From Ktedonosporobacter rubrisoli (lineage in GTDB: Bacteria > Chloroflexota > Ktedonobacteria > Ktedonobacterales > Ktedonobacteraceae): a stretch of DNA of 64,000 nt. The stretch is taken from positions 9,548,001 through 9,612,000 of the forward strand of contig NZ_CP035758.1 of NCBI RefSeq assembly GCF_004208415.1, read 5' to 3'. Under the pieces are notes generated by a model, which was not told the origin of the DNA, searched no databases, and saw only the letters and a list, made by a program, of their open reading frames with translations. This document shows, one piece after another, positions 54,867-62,358 of this stretch (position 1 is the first letter of the stretch; each line of letters begins with the position of its first letter). The translations under genes and the position numbers were made by a program.

Positions 54867-54898
54867 AATGTACACCTTGACGTCGCGGAAAAGTCAAG
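54867..54898 (-). promoter_or_regulatory. MerR-type promoter and operator
   Basis: Minus strand TTGACT (54892-54897) and TACATT (54867-54872) are separated by 19 bp. CTTGAC-11-GTCAAG (54876-54898) forms a perfect inverted repeat overlapping the -35 element and filling the spacer, as in MerR-controlled promoters. It should mediate autoregulation of the adjacent regulator. Confidence 0.68.
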
Positions 54899-55408
54899 CC
54901 TTTTTTCATCAAGGCTTAAAATAAATAGATGTTTTTAGATTCGGAACTATTCAGCCTGATATATTCTCAATTCTAGCATACCAGAATATCTGGATGGTCT
55001 CTCTATCTCTAGATTAATATAAGATCCGAAAATTTTCTACTGCTTTTTGACCTTTTGCGTTTTCTCGGCAAAATTGTCAAGTTGCTTGCAAAATGGAAAC
55101 GCCTGCTGGCAATGCGAGGAAAGCTAAAAGAGAGGTACTTTTGCCGCTCTTACCGTTGGCGATTTTCTGCGTACTGGGGAGAAGCTATGGAAAAAGAGAC
55201 AAGGCTTGCGTACAATTGTAAATATTCAGGAAGTCTGTCTTTGGTCCTGTTCCATCTACATGTGATGCGTGCTATCCCTGTTCCTTTCTGTGAAGGATGT
55301 TGAAATGGTCCTGCAACACACTTTGATCTCTTCTCGCCTGCCGCATCCGCTTGTAACCGTCCCGGTAAGCTAGATTTCTATTTCCGAATAGCGAAAGGAT
55401 GTAATCTA
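54899..55408. other. Intergenic region without a supported gene
   Basis: A small hairpin near 54895-54916 (AAGCCTT/AAGGCTT) follows the MerR promoter. A plus-strand frame at 55055-55303 has no ribosome site and unlikely composition. The region probably carries the acyl-CoA dehydrogenase promoter. Confidence 0.4.
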
Positions 55409-56506
55409 ATGCTTGATTTTTCGCCTACAGAAGAGCAGGAAGAAATATGTCGCCTGGCTCGTAGCGTTGCTCTTGAGCAGCTGAGGCCTCAGGGACGTAC
55501 AGCTGAGAAGAAGGAAGATATTTCCCCGGCCTTGATGAAGACGCTCGTCAAGACCGGTCTTACCACACCCTTTCCTGAGTCTCTGGGCGGCTCAGGCGCG
55601 CTTGAAGCCGTTACCTATGCGCTTATTGCAGAAGAGTTAGGCTTTGGCGATACAGGCCTGGCCTTAAACATTCTTGGCTCCATGCTGGGACCTCTGGCCG
55701 TAGCTCTATGTGGAAATAAAGCCCAGCAAGAGCAATATATCAGACCTTTTTGCGCTGAGCAAGAAGGATATAAGGCGCGTGGCAGCCTGGCTTTTGCCGA
55801 GCCCACGGGCGGCTACAGGCTGGCGGACTTACAAGCGACGGTGCGCAAAGATGGAGAAAAACTGGTTATTAATGGTAGCAAGCGAAATGTAATCCATGGC
55901 GGAGCTTGCAGGCCAGGGGTAGCGTTGCTGCGCCTGGAGGGTAGTGTGGGCAGCAAGGGGCTGTGTGCCGTAATTGTCCCTGAGCAGGCTGAGGGACTGC
56001 ACATTCTTATCGATATGCATAAGCTGGGCTTGCTGGCTGCTCCAAGCGTTACCTACACATTTGAAAATATGGTAGTAGCTGAGGCTGCCCTCTTAGGCGA
56101 GCCAGGAAACCCAGGCGTCGTACGTATTGCGGCTCTCTACAATATTCTGCGCGCTGGCGTCGCGTGTGGAACGGCGCGGGCGGCCCTGGAGTATGCCAGC
56201 GCTTATGCTAAAGAGCGTATGGCCTTCGGTCGTCCTATCGTTTCTTATCAAGGCATTGCTTTTATTCTGGCCGAGATGGCAATGAAGCTGGATGCTGCGC
56301 GCTTGCTACTCTGGCAGGCAGCGACCGACTGGGATAGCAAGGTAGAGAGCGAGTCGCTTGTGCGCTCTGCTGAGGCCGCACAACGCCAGGCGCTCTATAT
56401 GGCGCAATTGGCCACAACAGATAGCCTTCAAGTAATGGGCGGAGCAGGCTTTATGCAAGATCATCCCGTAGAAATGTGGATGCGCAATATAGCGGCAATG
56501 GAGTAA
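55409..56506 (+). CDS. Acyl-CoA dehydrogenase family protein, short C terminus
   Basis: 365 residues. N-terminal LDFSPTEEQEEICRLARSVAL, the middle domain with SLAFAEPTGGY (FAD/substrate contact) and C-terminal helices YAKERMAFGRPIVSYQGIAFILAEMAMKLDAARLL and QVMGGAGFMQDHPVEMWMRN. The protein ends at AAME, before the RDxKxxxIYEGTxxIQ block where most family members carry the catalytic Glu. The partner gene 6 bp downstream keeps that block, so the two may form a heteromer. It should oxidise an acyl-CoA with transfer to ETF. Confidence 0.87.
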   Translation: MLDFSPTEEQEEICRLARSVALEQLRPQGRTAEKKEDISPALMKTLVKTGLTTPFPESLGGSGALEAVTYALIAEELGFGDTGLALNILGSMLGPLAVALCGNKAQQEQYIRPFCAEQEGYKARGSLAFAEPTGGYRLADLQATVRKDGEKLVINGSKRNVIHGGACRPGVALLRLEGSVGSKGLCAVIVPEQAEGLHILIDMHKLGLLAAPSVTYTFENMVVAEAALLGEPGNPGVVRIAALYNILRAGVACGTARAALEYASAYAKERMAFGRPIVSYQGIAFILAEMAMKLDAARLLLWQAATDWDSKVESESLVRSAEAAQRQALYMAQLATTDSLQVMGGAGFMQDHPVEMWMRNIAAME

Positions 56507-56512
56507 GAGACC

Positions 56513-57691
56513 ATGATTGATTTCACCTTGAGTAAAGAGCAAGAAGCCTTTCGCGAATATGCCCATCAGGTCGCTGTAGAAGAGATGCGACCTGTCTCGT
56601 TGGCCTGTGATCAGAGCGAAAATGTGCAAGAAGCCTTTTTCTGGAATATGCAGAAGCGTTTACGCGCCTCTGCGGCTCTGCGGCCTTCCCGTGAGCCGGG
56701 GAAGGCGCGGCAGGATAACCTCTTTTCTCTGCTTTTGCAGGAAGAAATGGCCTGGGGAGATGCCGCTCTGGCAATAAGCCTGCCGGGTCCGGGCCTGGCT
56801 GCGCCGCCTATTCTTTCACAAGGTACGTCTGAGCAGCAAGCCCGCTTCCTGAGTATCTACAATGATGGGAAACTGCACTGGGGTGCTCTCGCCCTCACCG
56901 AACCGGGGATTGGCTCAGACGTGGCTGGTATGGCGACGACTGCCGCATTGGAGGGCGATGAGTGGGTAATTAATGGCCATAAACATTACATTACTAATGG
57001 AGAGCGGGCCGATCTGATAGTGACCTTTGCCACCATCGATAAGCAGCTCGGGCGGGAAGGTATCAGGCCGTTTGTAGTTCCTAAAGGTACACCTGGCCTG
57101 ATTATGGGGCGCATAGAAGAGAAAATGGGCTTGCGCGCCTCACAAACCGTAGAGCTCATTTTTGAGAACTGCCGGGTCCCGAAGGATCATTTGTTGGCCG
57201 GCCGCGAACAAACGCAAAAGGCAGGCTTTAAGGCTGCCATGGGAACGCTTGATGCTACCCGGCCCCTGGTTGCTATTCTGGCGGTTGGCCTTGCCCGGGC
57301 AGCCTATGAGGCCGTGCAGCACTGGCTAGAGAAGGAATTGCCTGCTGGCTACCCATTGTCTAAGCGCCATGAGATTGAGGATGAATTAGCGGCTCTTGGG
57401 CAGGAGATACAGATGGCGCGCTTCCTGGCCTGGCGGGCGGCCTGGATGGCAGATCGACGTATGCCCAACTCTAAAGAAGCCTCGATGTCTAAGGCTTATG
57501 CGGGCTCATTGGTAATGAAAGCGACAGCCGCGGCTGTACGTATAACTGCTCCAGGCGAGGATGGAGAGACAAAGCAGTTCATTCATAAATGGTTTCGTGA
57601 TGCGAAAGTCTTTGATATTTTTGAGGGTACGGCCCAGATCCAGCGCCTGATTATTGCCCGGCGTATGTTCCCGGATATCGATATTCCTTGA
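56513..57691 (+). CDS. Acyl-CoA dehydrogenase
   Basis: 392 residues. IDFTLSKEQEAFREYAHQVA opens the N-terminal domain; GALALTEPGIGSDVAGM is the FAD/substrate segment; and the C-terminal RDAKVFDIFEGTAQIQRLIIARRMF contains the catalytic Glu (FEGT) and the flavin-contacting end. It oxidises an acyl-CoA at the alpha-beta position; chain-length preference is not readable. Spacing of 6 bp from the preceding paralog indicates one operon and possibly a paired enzyme. Confidence 0.92.
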   Translation: MIDFTLSKEQEAFREYAHQVAVEEMRPVSLACDQSENVQEAFFWNMQKRLRASAALRPSREPGKARQDNLFSLLLQEEMAWGDAALAISLPGPGLAAPPILSQGTSEQQARFLSIYNDGKLHWGALALTEPGIGSDVAGMATTAALEGDEWVINGHKHYITNGERADLIVTFATIDKQLGREGIRPFVVPKGTPGLIMGRIEEKMGLRASQTVELIFENCRVPKDHLLAGREQTQKAGFKAAMGTLDATRPLVAILAVGLARAAYEAVQHWLEKELPAGYPLSKRHEIEDELAALGQEIQMARFLAWRAAWMADRRMPNSKEASMSKAYAGSLVMKATAAAVRITAPGEDGETKQFIHKWFRDAKVFDIFEGTAQIQRLIIARRMFPDIDIP

Positions 57692-57715
57692 TCGATCAGA
57701 TCCGAGGTTGCTTTA

Positions 57716-57742
57716 AGGGGCGAGCTCATCCTGGCCCGCCCC
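57716..57742. terminator. Hairpin between convergent genes
   Basis: AAGGGGCG pairs with CGCCCCT, between the acyl-CoA dehydrogenase stop and the convergent micro-gene. Confidence 0.5.
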
Positions 57743-57759
57743 TGGACTGTGAAGCGTCC

Positions 57760-57954
57760 CTATTTCTTCGGTGAGTATTCGAGATCTGTATCCGCGCCGC
57801 TTTCCATGTCCATCTCGTAATCGTCATCTTCTGCTTGCTGATCGAGCCAGGACGTACGAGCATCGCGCTTTAGTGGACGGCGGCGCTCCAGCACCTCGCG
57901 TTTGAACGTATCACGCTTAGTGGCCTGACGTTTGTCGCGAAGCTTACCTCTCAT
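57760..57954 (-). CDS. 64-residue basic/acidic micro-protein
   Basis: ATG 57954 has GGAGAGGTG upstream. The N-terminal two thirds are strongly basic (RGKLRDKRQATKRDTFKREV), the C terminus is acidic (DDDYEMDMESGADTDLEYSP). This bipartite charge suggests binding to nucleic acid or a partner protein, as inference. It is the last of four closely spaced micro-ORFs on the minus strand. Family not recognised. Confidence 0.6.
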   Translation of the reverse strand: MRGKLRDKRQATKRDTFKREVLERRRPLKRDARTSWLDQQAEDDDYEMDMESGADTDLEYSPKK

Positions 57955-58028
57955 GCTTTCACCTCCTCTCCATTGAGGTCGTAGGGAATTGCCGTTGTGC
58001 ACTCAGACAAAATAAGTAGCAGCAAGTT

Positions 58029-58127
58029 CTAATGCCTTTCTTCTACTTCTAGTCCTGGGGAGATGAGACGCACAAACGTACGGCGTAGGTCTGTAATGTC
58101 GGTAAACATGATGATCGAATGCTTCAT
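58029..58127 (-). CDS. 32-residue micro-ORF
   Basis: ATG 58127 with GAGAAAG upstream encodes MKHSIIMFTDITDLRRTFVR and twelve more residues ending EVEERH. Mixed hydrophobic and charged composition; lies between two similar micro-ORFs on the same strand. Could be translated, but nothing beyond context supports function. Confidence 0.4.
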   Translation of the reverse strand: MKHSIIMFTDITDLRRTFVRLISPGLEVEERH

Positions 58128-58223
58128 GCTACTTTCTCTATATTATGAAGTACCGAATTCTGGGTAAGAGGGGTATACATAGATTGTGAGGAAGGTTGGA
58201 TGCGAAAAAGAGCTCCTGAATGT

Positions 58224-58340
58224 CTATGTATCCAGGCCGCAACACTTGTCGGAGCAAGGCAGAAGCTGATCAGGCTCGCGTGTTGCCGAATAGATGAGTT
58301 CCAGCGCTTCGTCCACAATGCATTGTATACGTAAATCCAT
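58224..58340 (-). CDS. 38-residue Cys-rich micro-ORF
   Basis: ATG 58340 lies 14 nt after AAGGAGGTG, longer than usual spacing. It encodes MDLRIQCIVDEALELIYSAT followed by a C-terminal LLPCSDKCCGLDT with a CxxxCC cluster. The codon pattern and helix-like start look genuine. An ATG closer to the ribosome site, at 58348, opens a different 25-residue frame, so two products compete for the same ribosome site. Confidence 0.45.
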   Translation of the reverse strand: MDLRIQCIVDEALELIYSATREPDQLLPCSDKCCGLDT

Positions 58341-58443
58341 ACAGCATAGAACTCACCTCCTTGAAATTTTTGTACTACCATTTCTGTTATGAACCAAACA
58401 ATGATGTGCCTGCCAACTGGTAAAGAGTGTACTCGTAGAATGG

Positions 58444-58569
58444 CTAAAAGTCAAGCATTTTAGAGAGCAATATGGCTTGTCTGAGCTGAGTTTGTCTGAT
58501 ATTGCTATCTCGCCTGCGAAGCAGAAGAGTTGTCTTGTAGGAAAGTAACCTGGGAGCGTATTTCTCCAT
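58444..58569 (-). CDS. 41-residue basic micro-ORF
   Basis: ATG 58569 is preceded by AGGAGGAATGTTTC, an excellent ribosome site. It encodes MEKYAPRLLSYKTTLLLRRR and 21 more residues ending LLSKMLDF; basic and hydrophobic, possibly an amphipathic helix. First of a run of four micro-ORFs transcribed toward 57760. Function unknown. Confidence 0.5.
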   Translation of the reverse strand: MEKYAPRLLSYKTTLLLRRRDSNIRQTQLRQAILLSKMLDF

Positions 58570-58618
58570 GAAACATTCCTCCTCATTCGCTCTTTAGTCT
58601 TGAACAAGAAGGGATAGC

Positions 58619-59155
58619 ATGTATAAAATTATATCTTGCACCTGGAAACGCCGGCCATGGAGATTTGTCCCATTATGTCTTCTAGCCTTGAGTTTAGCGT
58701 TATTGTTTGCCTCATGTGGTGGGGCTGGAACTGCCTATAGCAGCGGAAGCATAGGGAATACCGCGGCTGCCACGACTACTCCTGATACCGCGGCTCAGGC
58801 AAATAGTTCCGACAATTCATATCGCGTTGGCTCTGGCCAGCAAGCAACATCGAGCGCTTCCAATACAACAGGGGCAACGAGCACTGTCGCCGTCAAGATG
58901 ATCAACCAGAGCGCTGGCTCGTTTGGCTTTAGTCCGACAACACTTACGATTGCCAGGGGTACAACTGTTGTCTGGACAAATGCAACTGATGTGCCGCATA
59001 CAGTCACTAGCGACGATGGCAAAACCTTTGATTCGGGCATAAATACCCCAATTAATGCGGGCGCCACGTTCAAATTCACCTTTACTAAGACTGGGAAATT
59101 CAGCTACCATTGCCAGATCCATCCAACGATGGTTGGGTCGATCATCGTAAAGTAG
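58619..59155 (+). CDS. Cupredoxin (plastocyanin-like) lipoprotein
   Basis: 178 residues. A signal peptide with basic start and lipobox LFASC (around Cys33) is followed by a Ser/Thr/Ala-rich low-complexity linker of about 55 residues and a type I copper domain: FSPTTLTIARGTTVVWTNATDVPHTV, then GKFSYHCQIHPTMVGSIIV. The ligand set His (PHTV), Cys and His (YHCQIH) and Met (PTM) is complete. It should carry electrons at the outer membrane face. AAGAAGGGATAG precedes ATG. Confidence 0.92.
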   Translation: MYKIISCTWKRRPWRFVPLCLLALSLALLFASCGGAGTAYSSGSIGNTAAATTTPDTAAQANSSDNSYRVGSGQQATSSASNTTGATSTVAVKMINQSAGSFGFSPTTLTIARGTTVVWTNATDVPHTVTSDDGKTFDSGINTPINAGATFKFTFTKTGKFSYHCQIHPTMVGSIIVK

Positions 59156-59237
59156 GCTAGAAGTCGCGCATAGCTTGTCGCTCCGCCTACAGAGTGCTAC
59201 ACTACGCTAAAAGCGTAAACGTATTGAAGGAGCTCGT

Positions 59238-59771
59238 ATGCTTGCAATGGAGCGGAAGGTACAGACACTGTACTGGAGCAGTGTTTCTGGCCCACGAGGA
59301 GATTGTATCATCATGGCGACTGAGGCCGGCGTTTGTTGGACCGGAACGCCTGGTACGGCTGTAGACGAAGGGCTGTTCTGGGTGAACCGTCAATTGGCGG
59401 TCGGACGCGTAGTTGAGGGTGAGAAGGTTGCTGCCCTGCAACAGGCAACCGACGAATTAAGGCGCTATTTCGCCGGCGAGCGGATACAATTTAACTGCCC
59501 TCTTGATCTTCATGGAACGCCTTTCCAGCTTGCAGTATGGCACGAGTTATGCCGTATCCCCTATGGGGAAACGCGCAGCTATGGAGAAATTGCACGCGCA
59601 ATTGGACGCCCCACCGCTTCGCGTGCTGTGGGAGCCGCTAATGGAGCCAACCCGGTGGCTATTATAGTGCCTTGCCACCGGGTGATAGGGAGCAATGGTT
59701 CCCTGACCGGCTATGGTGGTGGGTTGCCGACGAAATCCTGGCTACTAGCTCTTGAGGGTGTCGGGGAGTAG
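59238..59771 (+). CDS. ogt: Methylated-DNA-[protein]-cysteine S-methyltransferase
   Basis: 177 residues. The active-site PCHRV appears in IIVPCHRVIGSNGSLTGYGGG (Cys146), with the helix-turn-helix YGETRSYGEIARAIGRPTASRAVGAANGANP before it. The protein repairs O6-alkylguanine by accepting the alkyl group irreversibly. No Ada N-terminal domain, so it is the constitutive Ogt/Mgt form. AAGGAGC precedes ATG. Confidence 0.94.
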   Translation: MLAMERKVQTLYWSSVSGPRGDCIIMATEAGVCWTGTPGTAVDEGLFWVNRQLAVGRVVEGEKVAALQQATDELRRYFAGERIQFNCPLDLHGTPFQLAVWHELCRIPYGETRSYGEIARAIGRPTASRAVGAANGANPVAIIVPCHRVIGSNGSLTGYGGGLPTKSWLLALEGVGE

Positions 59772-59783
59772 CAGTAACGTTTG

Positions 59784-59824
59784 GCTGGAGATAAGGGCAT
59801 TATTGCAATGCGCTCGTCTCCAGC
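59784..59824. other. Inverted repeat at the convergent ogt-comB junction
   Basis: GCTGGAGA (59784-59791) and TCTCCAGC (59817-59824) are perfect 8-bp arms spanning the end of the comB coding frame; a possible terminator for ogt. Confidence 0.35.
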
Positions 59825-60525
59825 TGATGGACCTCCACATAGGTAATGCCCTGCCAGGTCTGGTGTTGGCCTACTAACGCAAAGTCGAAGCAATCAATGT
59901 TAAAAACTGCCTCGATATCCTCTGCAGGAAAATCTGCCTCGCCCTGCTGCCAGAGATTCAGACGGCCATCTGATTCTAAGCGCTCCCGTCCGCGCGCCAG
60001 GATCGCAGAAGCATCTTGCTCCCCGTTGAGCAGAGCCTGGATATAGTCAGCGCACATCTCATCTTCGTTCCACGTGTTACCTGGATGGCTGGCAGTGGGG
60101 AGAAGCGTAATACAATCTCTCGTGCTAGATGCCAACAGGCTAGCGTATGCGGCCGTAGCCCGCGCGTTAGTAAGAGCACCAAGGAGGACGCAGCTTGCAT
60201 TGATTGCCCCCACGGCTTCCTGTGTGCCTGCTCCCGTGCGTTGGATGAGCTGGCGGCCGGCGAGGGGGGCTTTTGCTATTTGGGCTGGCGAATTATTGCA
60301 ATTAAAGCCCGGGATAAGACGTCCCCCGATTTCACCAATCAGCCAGGCCTCGGGCTCTCTAGCGTGCAGCGCGTGAGCTTCGTCTACTGTGCGGACAAGC
60401 CAGATACCCCGGGCTCCGTTGGCAAAAGCATAACTGGCAACGCTGAAAGCACGAATGACATCGATTGCGATAACAATCCCACGAGCTTGCTCAGCCTCCT
60501 CACGCGTGCTTCGAAATACTTCCAT
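59800..60525 (-). CDS. comB: 2-phosphosulfolactate phosphatase-like protein
   Basis: 241 residues. ComB-family features: IVIAIDVIRAFSVASYAFANGARGIWLV at the N terminus, LIGEIGGRLIPGFNCNNSPAQI, and RTGAGTQEAVGAINASCVLLGALTNARATAAY. The enzyme removes phosphate from 2-phosphosulfolactate in coenzyme M synthesis in methanogens; in bacteria lacking that pathway the substrate is uncertain. No other sulfolactate genes are nearby. AGCAGGAC precedes ATG. Confidence 0.87.
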   Translation of the reverse strand: MEVFRSTREEAEQARGIVIAIDVIRAFSVASYAFANGARGIWLVRTVDEAHALHAREPEAWLIGEIGGRLIPGFNCNNSPAQIAKAPLAGRQLIQRTGAGTQEAVGAINASCVLLGALTNARATAAYASLLASSTRDCITLLPTASHPGNTWNEDEMCADYIQALLNGEQDASAILARGRERLESDGRLNLWQQGEADFPAEDIEAVFNIDCFDFALVGQHQTWQGITYVEVHQLETSALQ

Positions 60526-60538
60526 GTCCTGCTCTTCT

Positions 60539-60877
60539 TTACGAATAATTGCCGGCCTGGCTCATAAAGATTTTGAACATTCCTCGAATGAGGATTCCGG
60601 CGATGAAGAGAGCAATAATGATCATAACGATCCAGAGCCAGGTGAGCTGTAGCGGGCCCATCGGGCTATGTGGATTAAGGGTAAAGGAAAGGAGCCAGAC
60701 TAAAATAATTAGCGGGATGGCGATCAAAGCCAGGCTGGCGATAATTATAAAAGCTGGTAAGAGAATGCGCCACAAGCCGGAGTCCTGTAGATTCTCGGTC
60801 TTGGCTGTACCAAATGATTCTCGGTGCTCGTCTGCGACAGAGCTTTGAGCGGCAGTGCTTGAAGTATTGGCTTCCAT
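60539..60877 (-). CDS. Two-pass membrane protein of unknown function
   Basis: About 112 residues from ATG 60877 (AGGAGTTGATT upstream). A polar N-terminal segment of about 35 residues precedes two membrane helices (LPAFIIIASLALIAIPLIILVWLL and LTWLWIVMIIIALFIAGILI). It ends 14 bp before comB on the same strand and is probably co-transcribed with it. Not recognised. Confidence 0.6.
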   Translation of the reverse strand: MEANTSSTAAQSSVADEHRESFGTAKTENLQDSGLWRILLPAFIIIASLALIAIPLIILVWLLSFTLNPHSPMGPLQLTWLWIVMIIIALFIAGILIRGMFKIFMSQAGNYS

Positions 60878-61002
60878 AATCAACTCCTAAAAGAGCAATA
60901 GTATGATCGTTCTTCAGTATATCACATCTGTCTTGACACATTAGCGGTGTCGGCATGCTCTGCTAACTTAACAATTTCACCCGGTGAGTGTTAGCAAAAT
61001 GC

Positions 61003-61031
61003 TTGACAAACTGGCTTTGTAGTGCTATATT
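61003..61031 (+). promoter_or_regulatory. Promoter of the interrupted tRNA-Val gene
   Basis: TTGACA (61003-61008), a 17-bp spacer and TATATT (61026-61031), ending 15 bp before the first base of the tRNA. Close to consensus, as for stable RNA genes. Confidence 0.8.
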
Positions 61032-61045
61032 TGCTTTTGTCATCA

Positions 61046-61082
61046 GGGCGCTTAGCTCAGCGGGAGAGCGCTTCGTTCACAC
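61046..61082 (+). tRNA. 5' half of tRNA-Val(CAC), interrupted after the anticodon loop
   Basis: Acceptor strand GGGCGCT (61046-61052), TA, D-stem GCTC/GAGC with loop AGCGGGA, a G, anticodon stem 5' strand CTTCG (61071-61075) and loop TTCACAC (61076-61082) with anticodon CAC follow the bacterial tRNA-Val pattern exactly. The 3' strand of the anticodon stem (expected CGAAG) does not follow; instead a group II intron begins. The 3' half is not in the window and would lie beyond position 64000. Confidence 0.85.
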
Positions 61083-61799
61083 GTGCGCCGTATGAGGCGT
61101 GCAATTCGCAACCCCGACGAAACGGGGTACCACTGGTGTCTATGGCGAAAGCCGAAGATTGTGGTTAAAGCAGCGACTAAACCGGAGGAGCAATCCGAAG
61201 GGTGCCTGAAGGGGAAACCCGGAGGGAACAACAGCTTGTCGCAGTAAGGCGGAGAGGGTAAAGTACCATAACCTCGTCCGTCAGCTAAGCTGTATATGGT
61301 CAAGCCTGTATTGGTTAAACCCCATCCGAGCGATCTAGCGAGGGTTCTACGTCATCACGGTACTATAGGGCGTATGCGTCGTTCCGTCACAAACGGTGTG
61401 AGTGTGCCGGAAGACACCACGATGCAGCAATACTGCAATGGGCAGTAACCGGAGAGTGGGGGACCTAAGTACAGCGAGAGCGAATTGCATGAGACTACGG
61501 GATCACCTAAGTACCGAGAGGTATATGGTGACAGAACTCTCATAGTACTCAAATGATCGGGGTAATTCCCGATACATGGGGAAGGGGAGTAGAAGGTACT
61601 TCCACTGATCTGTCCAGGTTGCGGTGGATGCCGTACAAAGACCGGAGGACAAGATTAGCGGCTAGGAAGCCCCAGTGATTGTAGGATTGTAGAAGGGAAC
61701 AAGCCAAAGAGCATTAGTGGCAGGTGGGTTGGGAAAATCTCAACGCTGAGGGGCAGTTCAGGTACGGTTAAGAGAGATTAAAAGGGAAAAGGGTTCAAA

Positions 61800-62324
61800 G
61801 TGGCTGACGATCTAAGTGAAGGTTCCTTTCTAGGAACTATACACATGATAACTGACGCTGGTAATGGCCCAACGTATGCGTTAGGCGGCATGAATGTTCT
61901 GAGAGAAAAGGCACGAGCCGGAGTGCTCAGAGCGCTAATGCTGGTTAAGGCGGGAGATCAGGCAACATGGCTATTATCAAAACGAAGCACAATAACGCTT
62001 CAAGAGGTAATTGATGTGTTGCCACCTGAAATGGCACTCTATGGTACCATAGCAGGCATACAACTTGAAGGGGAGGAACAACCAACCTCGATAGTGATCT
62101 ACTCAGGGCTGCACATGGAAGACCTCAGACAGCTAACGTATGCAAGGCTATACACTAGTCTAAAGCGTACAGAAGAGGTCAAGGAATTTCTAAAAAAGTG
62201 CAAAGAAAAAGCGTATATAGAAGAACAGATGCTCAAGGACCCCATACCTGTCGTAACCCTGCGAAGGTTTAGCGAAAAAGATCAATCTCAACCTCACCCC
62301 TCCCAACAGCCCAAAGAAAAATGA
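61800..62324 (+). CDS. Intron-encoded 174-residue protein of unknown function
   Basis: GTG start with AAAAGGGAAAAGGG upstream, inside group II intron 2 and before the maturase. The sequence is mixed alpha/beta (FLGTIHMITDAGNGPTYALG, ARAGVLRALMLVKAGDQATW, TLQEVIDVLPPEMALYGTIA) with a highly charged C-terminal helix (TEEVKEFLKKCKEKAYIEEQ) and a Pro/Gln/Ser tail. It resembles nothing I recognise: no LAGLIDADG, GIY-YIG or HNH motif. It ends 34 bp before the maturase, so both are probably translated from the intron transcript. It may be an accessory factor or carried cargo. Confidence 0.6.
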   Translation: MADDLSEGSFLGTIHMITDAGNGPTYALGGMNVLREKARAGVLRALMLVKAGDQATWLLSKRSTITLQEVIDVLPPEMALYGTIAGIQLEGEEQPTSIVIYSGLHMEDLRQLTYARLYTSLKRTEEVKEFLKKCKEKAYIEEQMLKDPIPVVTLRRFSEKDQSQPHPSQQPKEK

Positions 62325-62358
62325 ACCAGACCACAAACGAATAAGGAGAACAGCCCAC

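Noticed and set aside
55055..55303. 82-residue plus-strand frame before the acyl-CoA dehydrogenases
   Set aside because: TTG start without Shine-Dalgarno and irregular Cys/Arg/Trp-rich sequence.
58124..58381. 85-residue minus-strand frame
   Set aside because: It overlaps the better supported 38-residue frame that follows AAGGAGGTG; its own start lies before that ribosome site and its sequence looks random.
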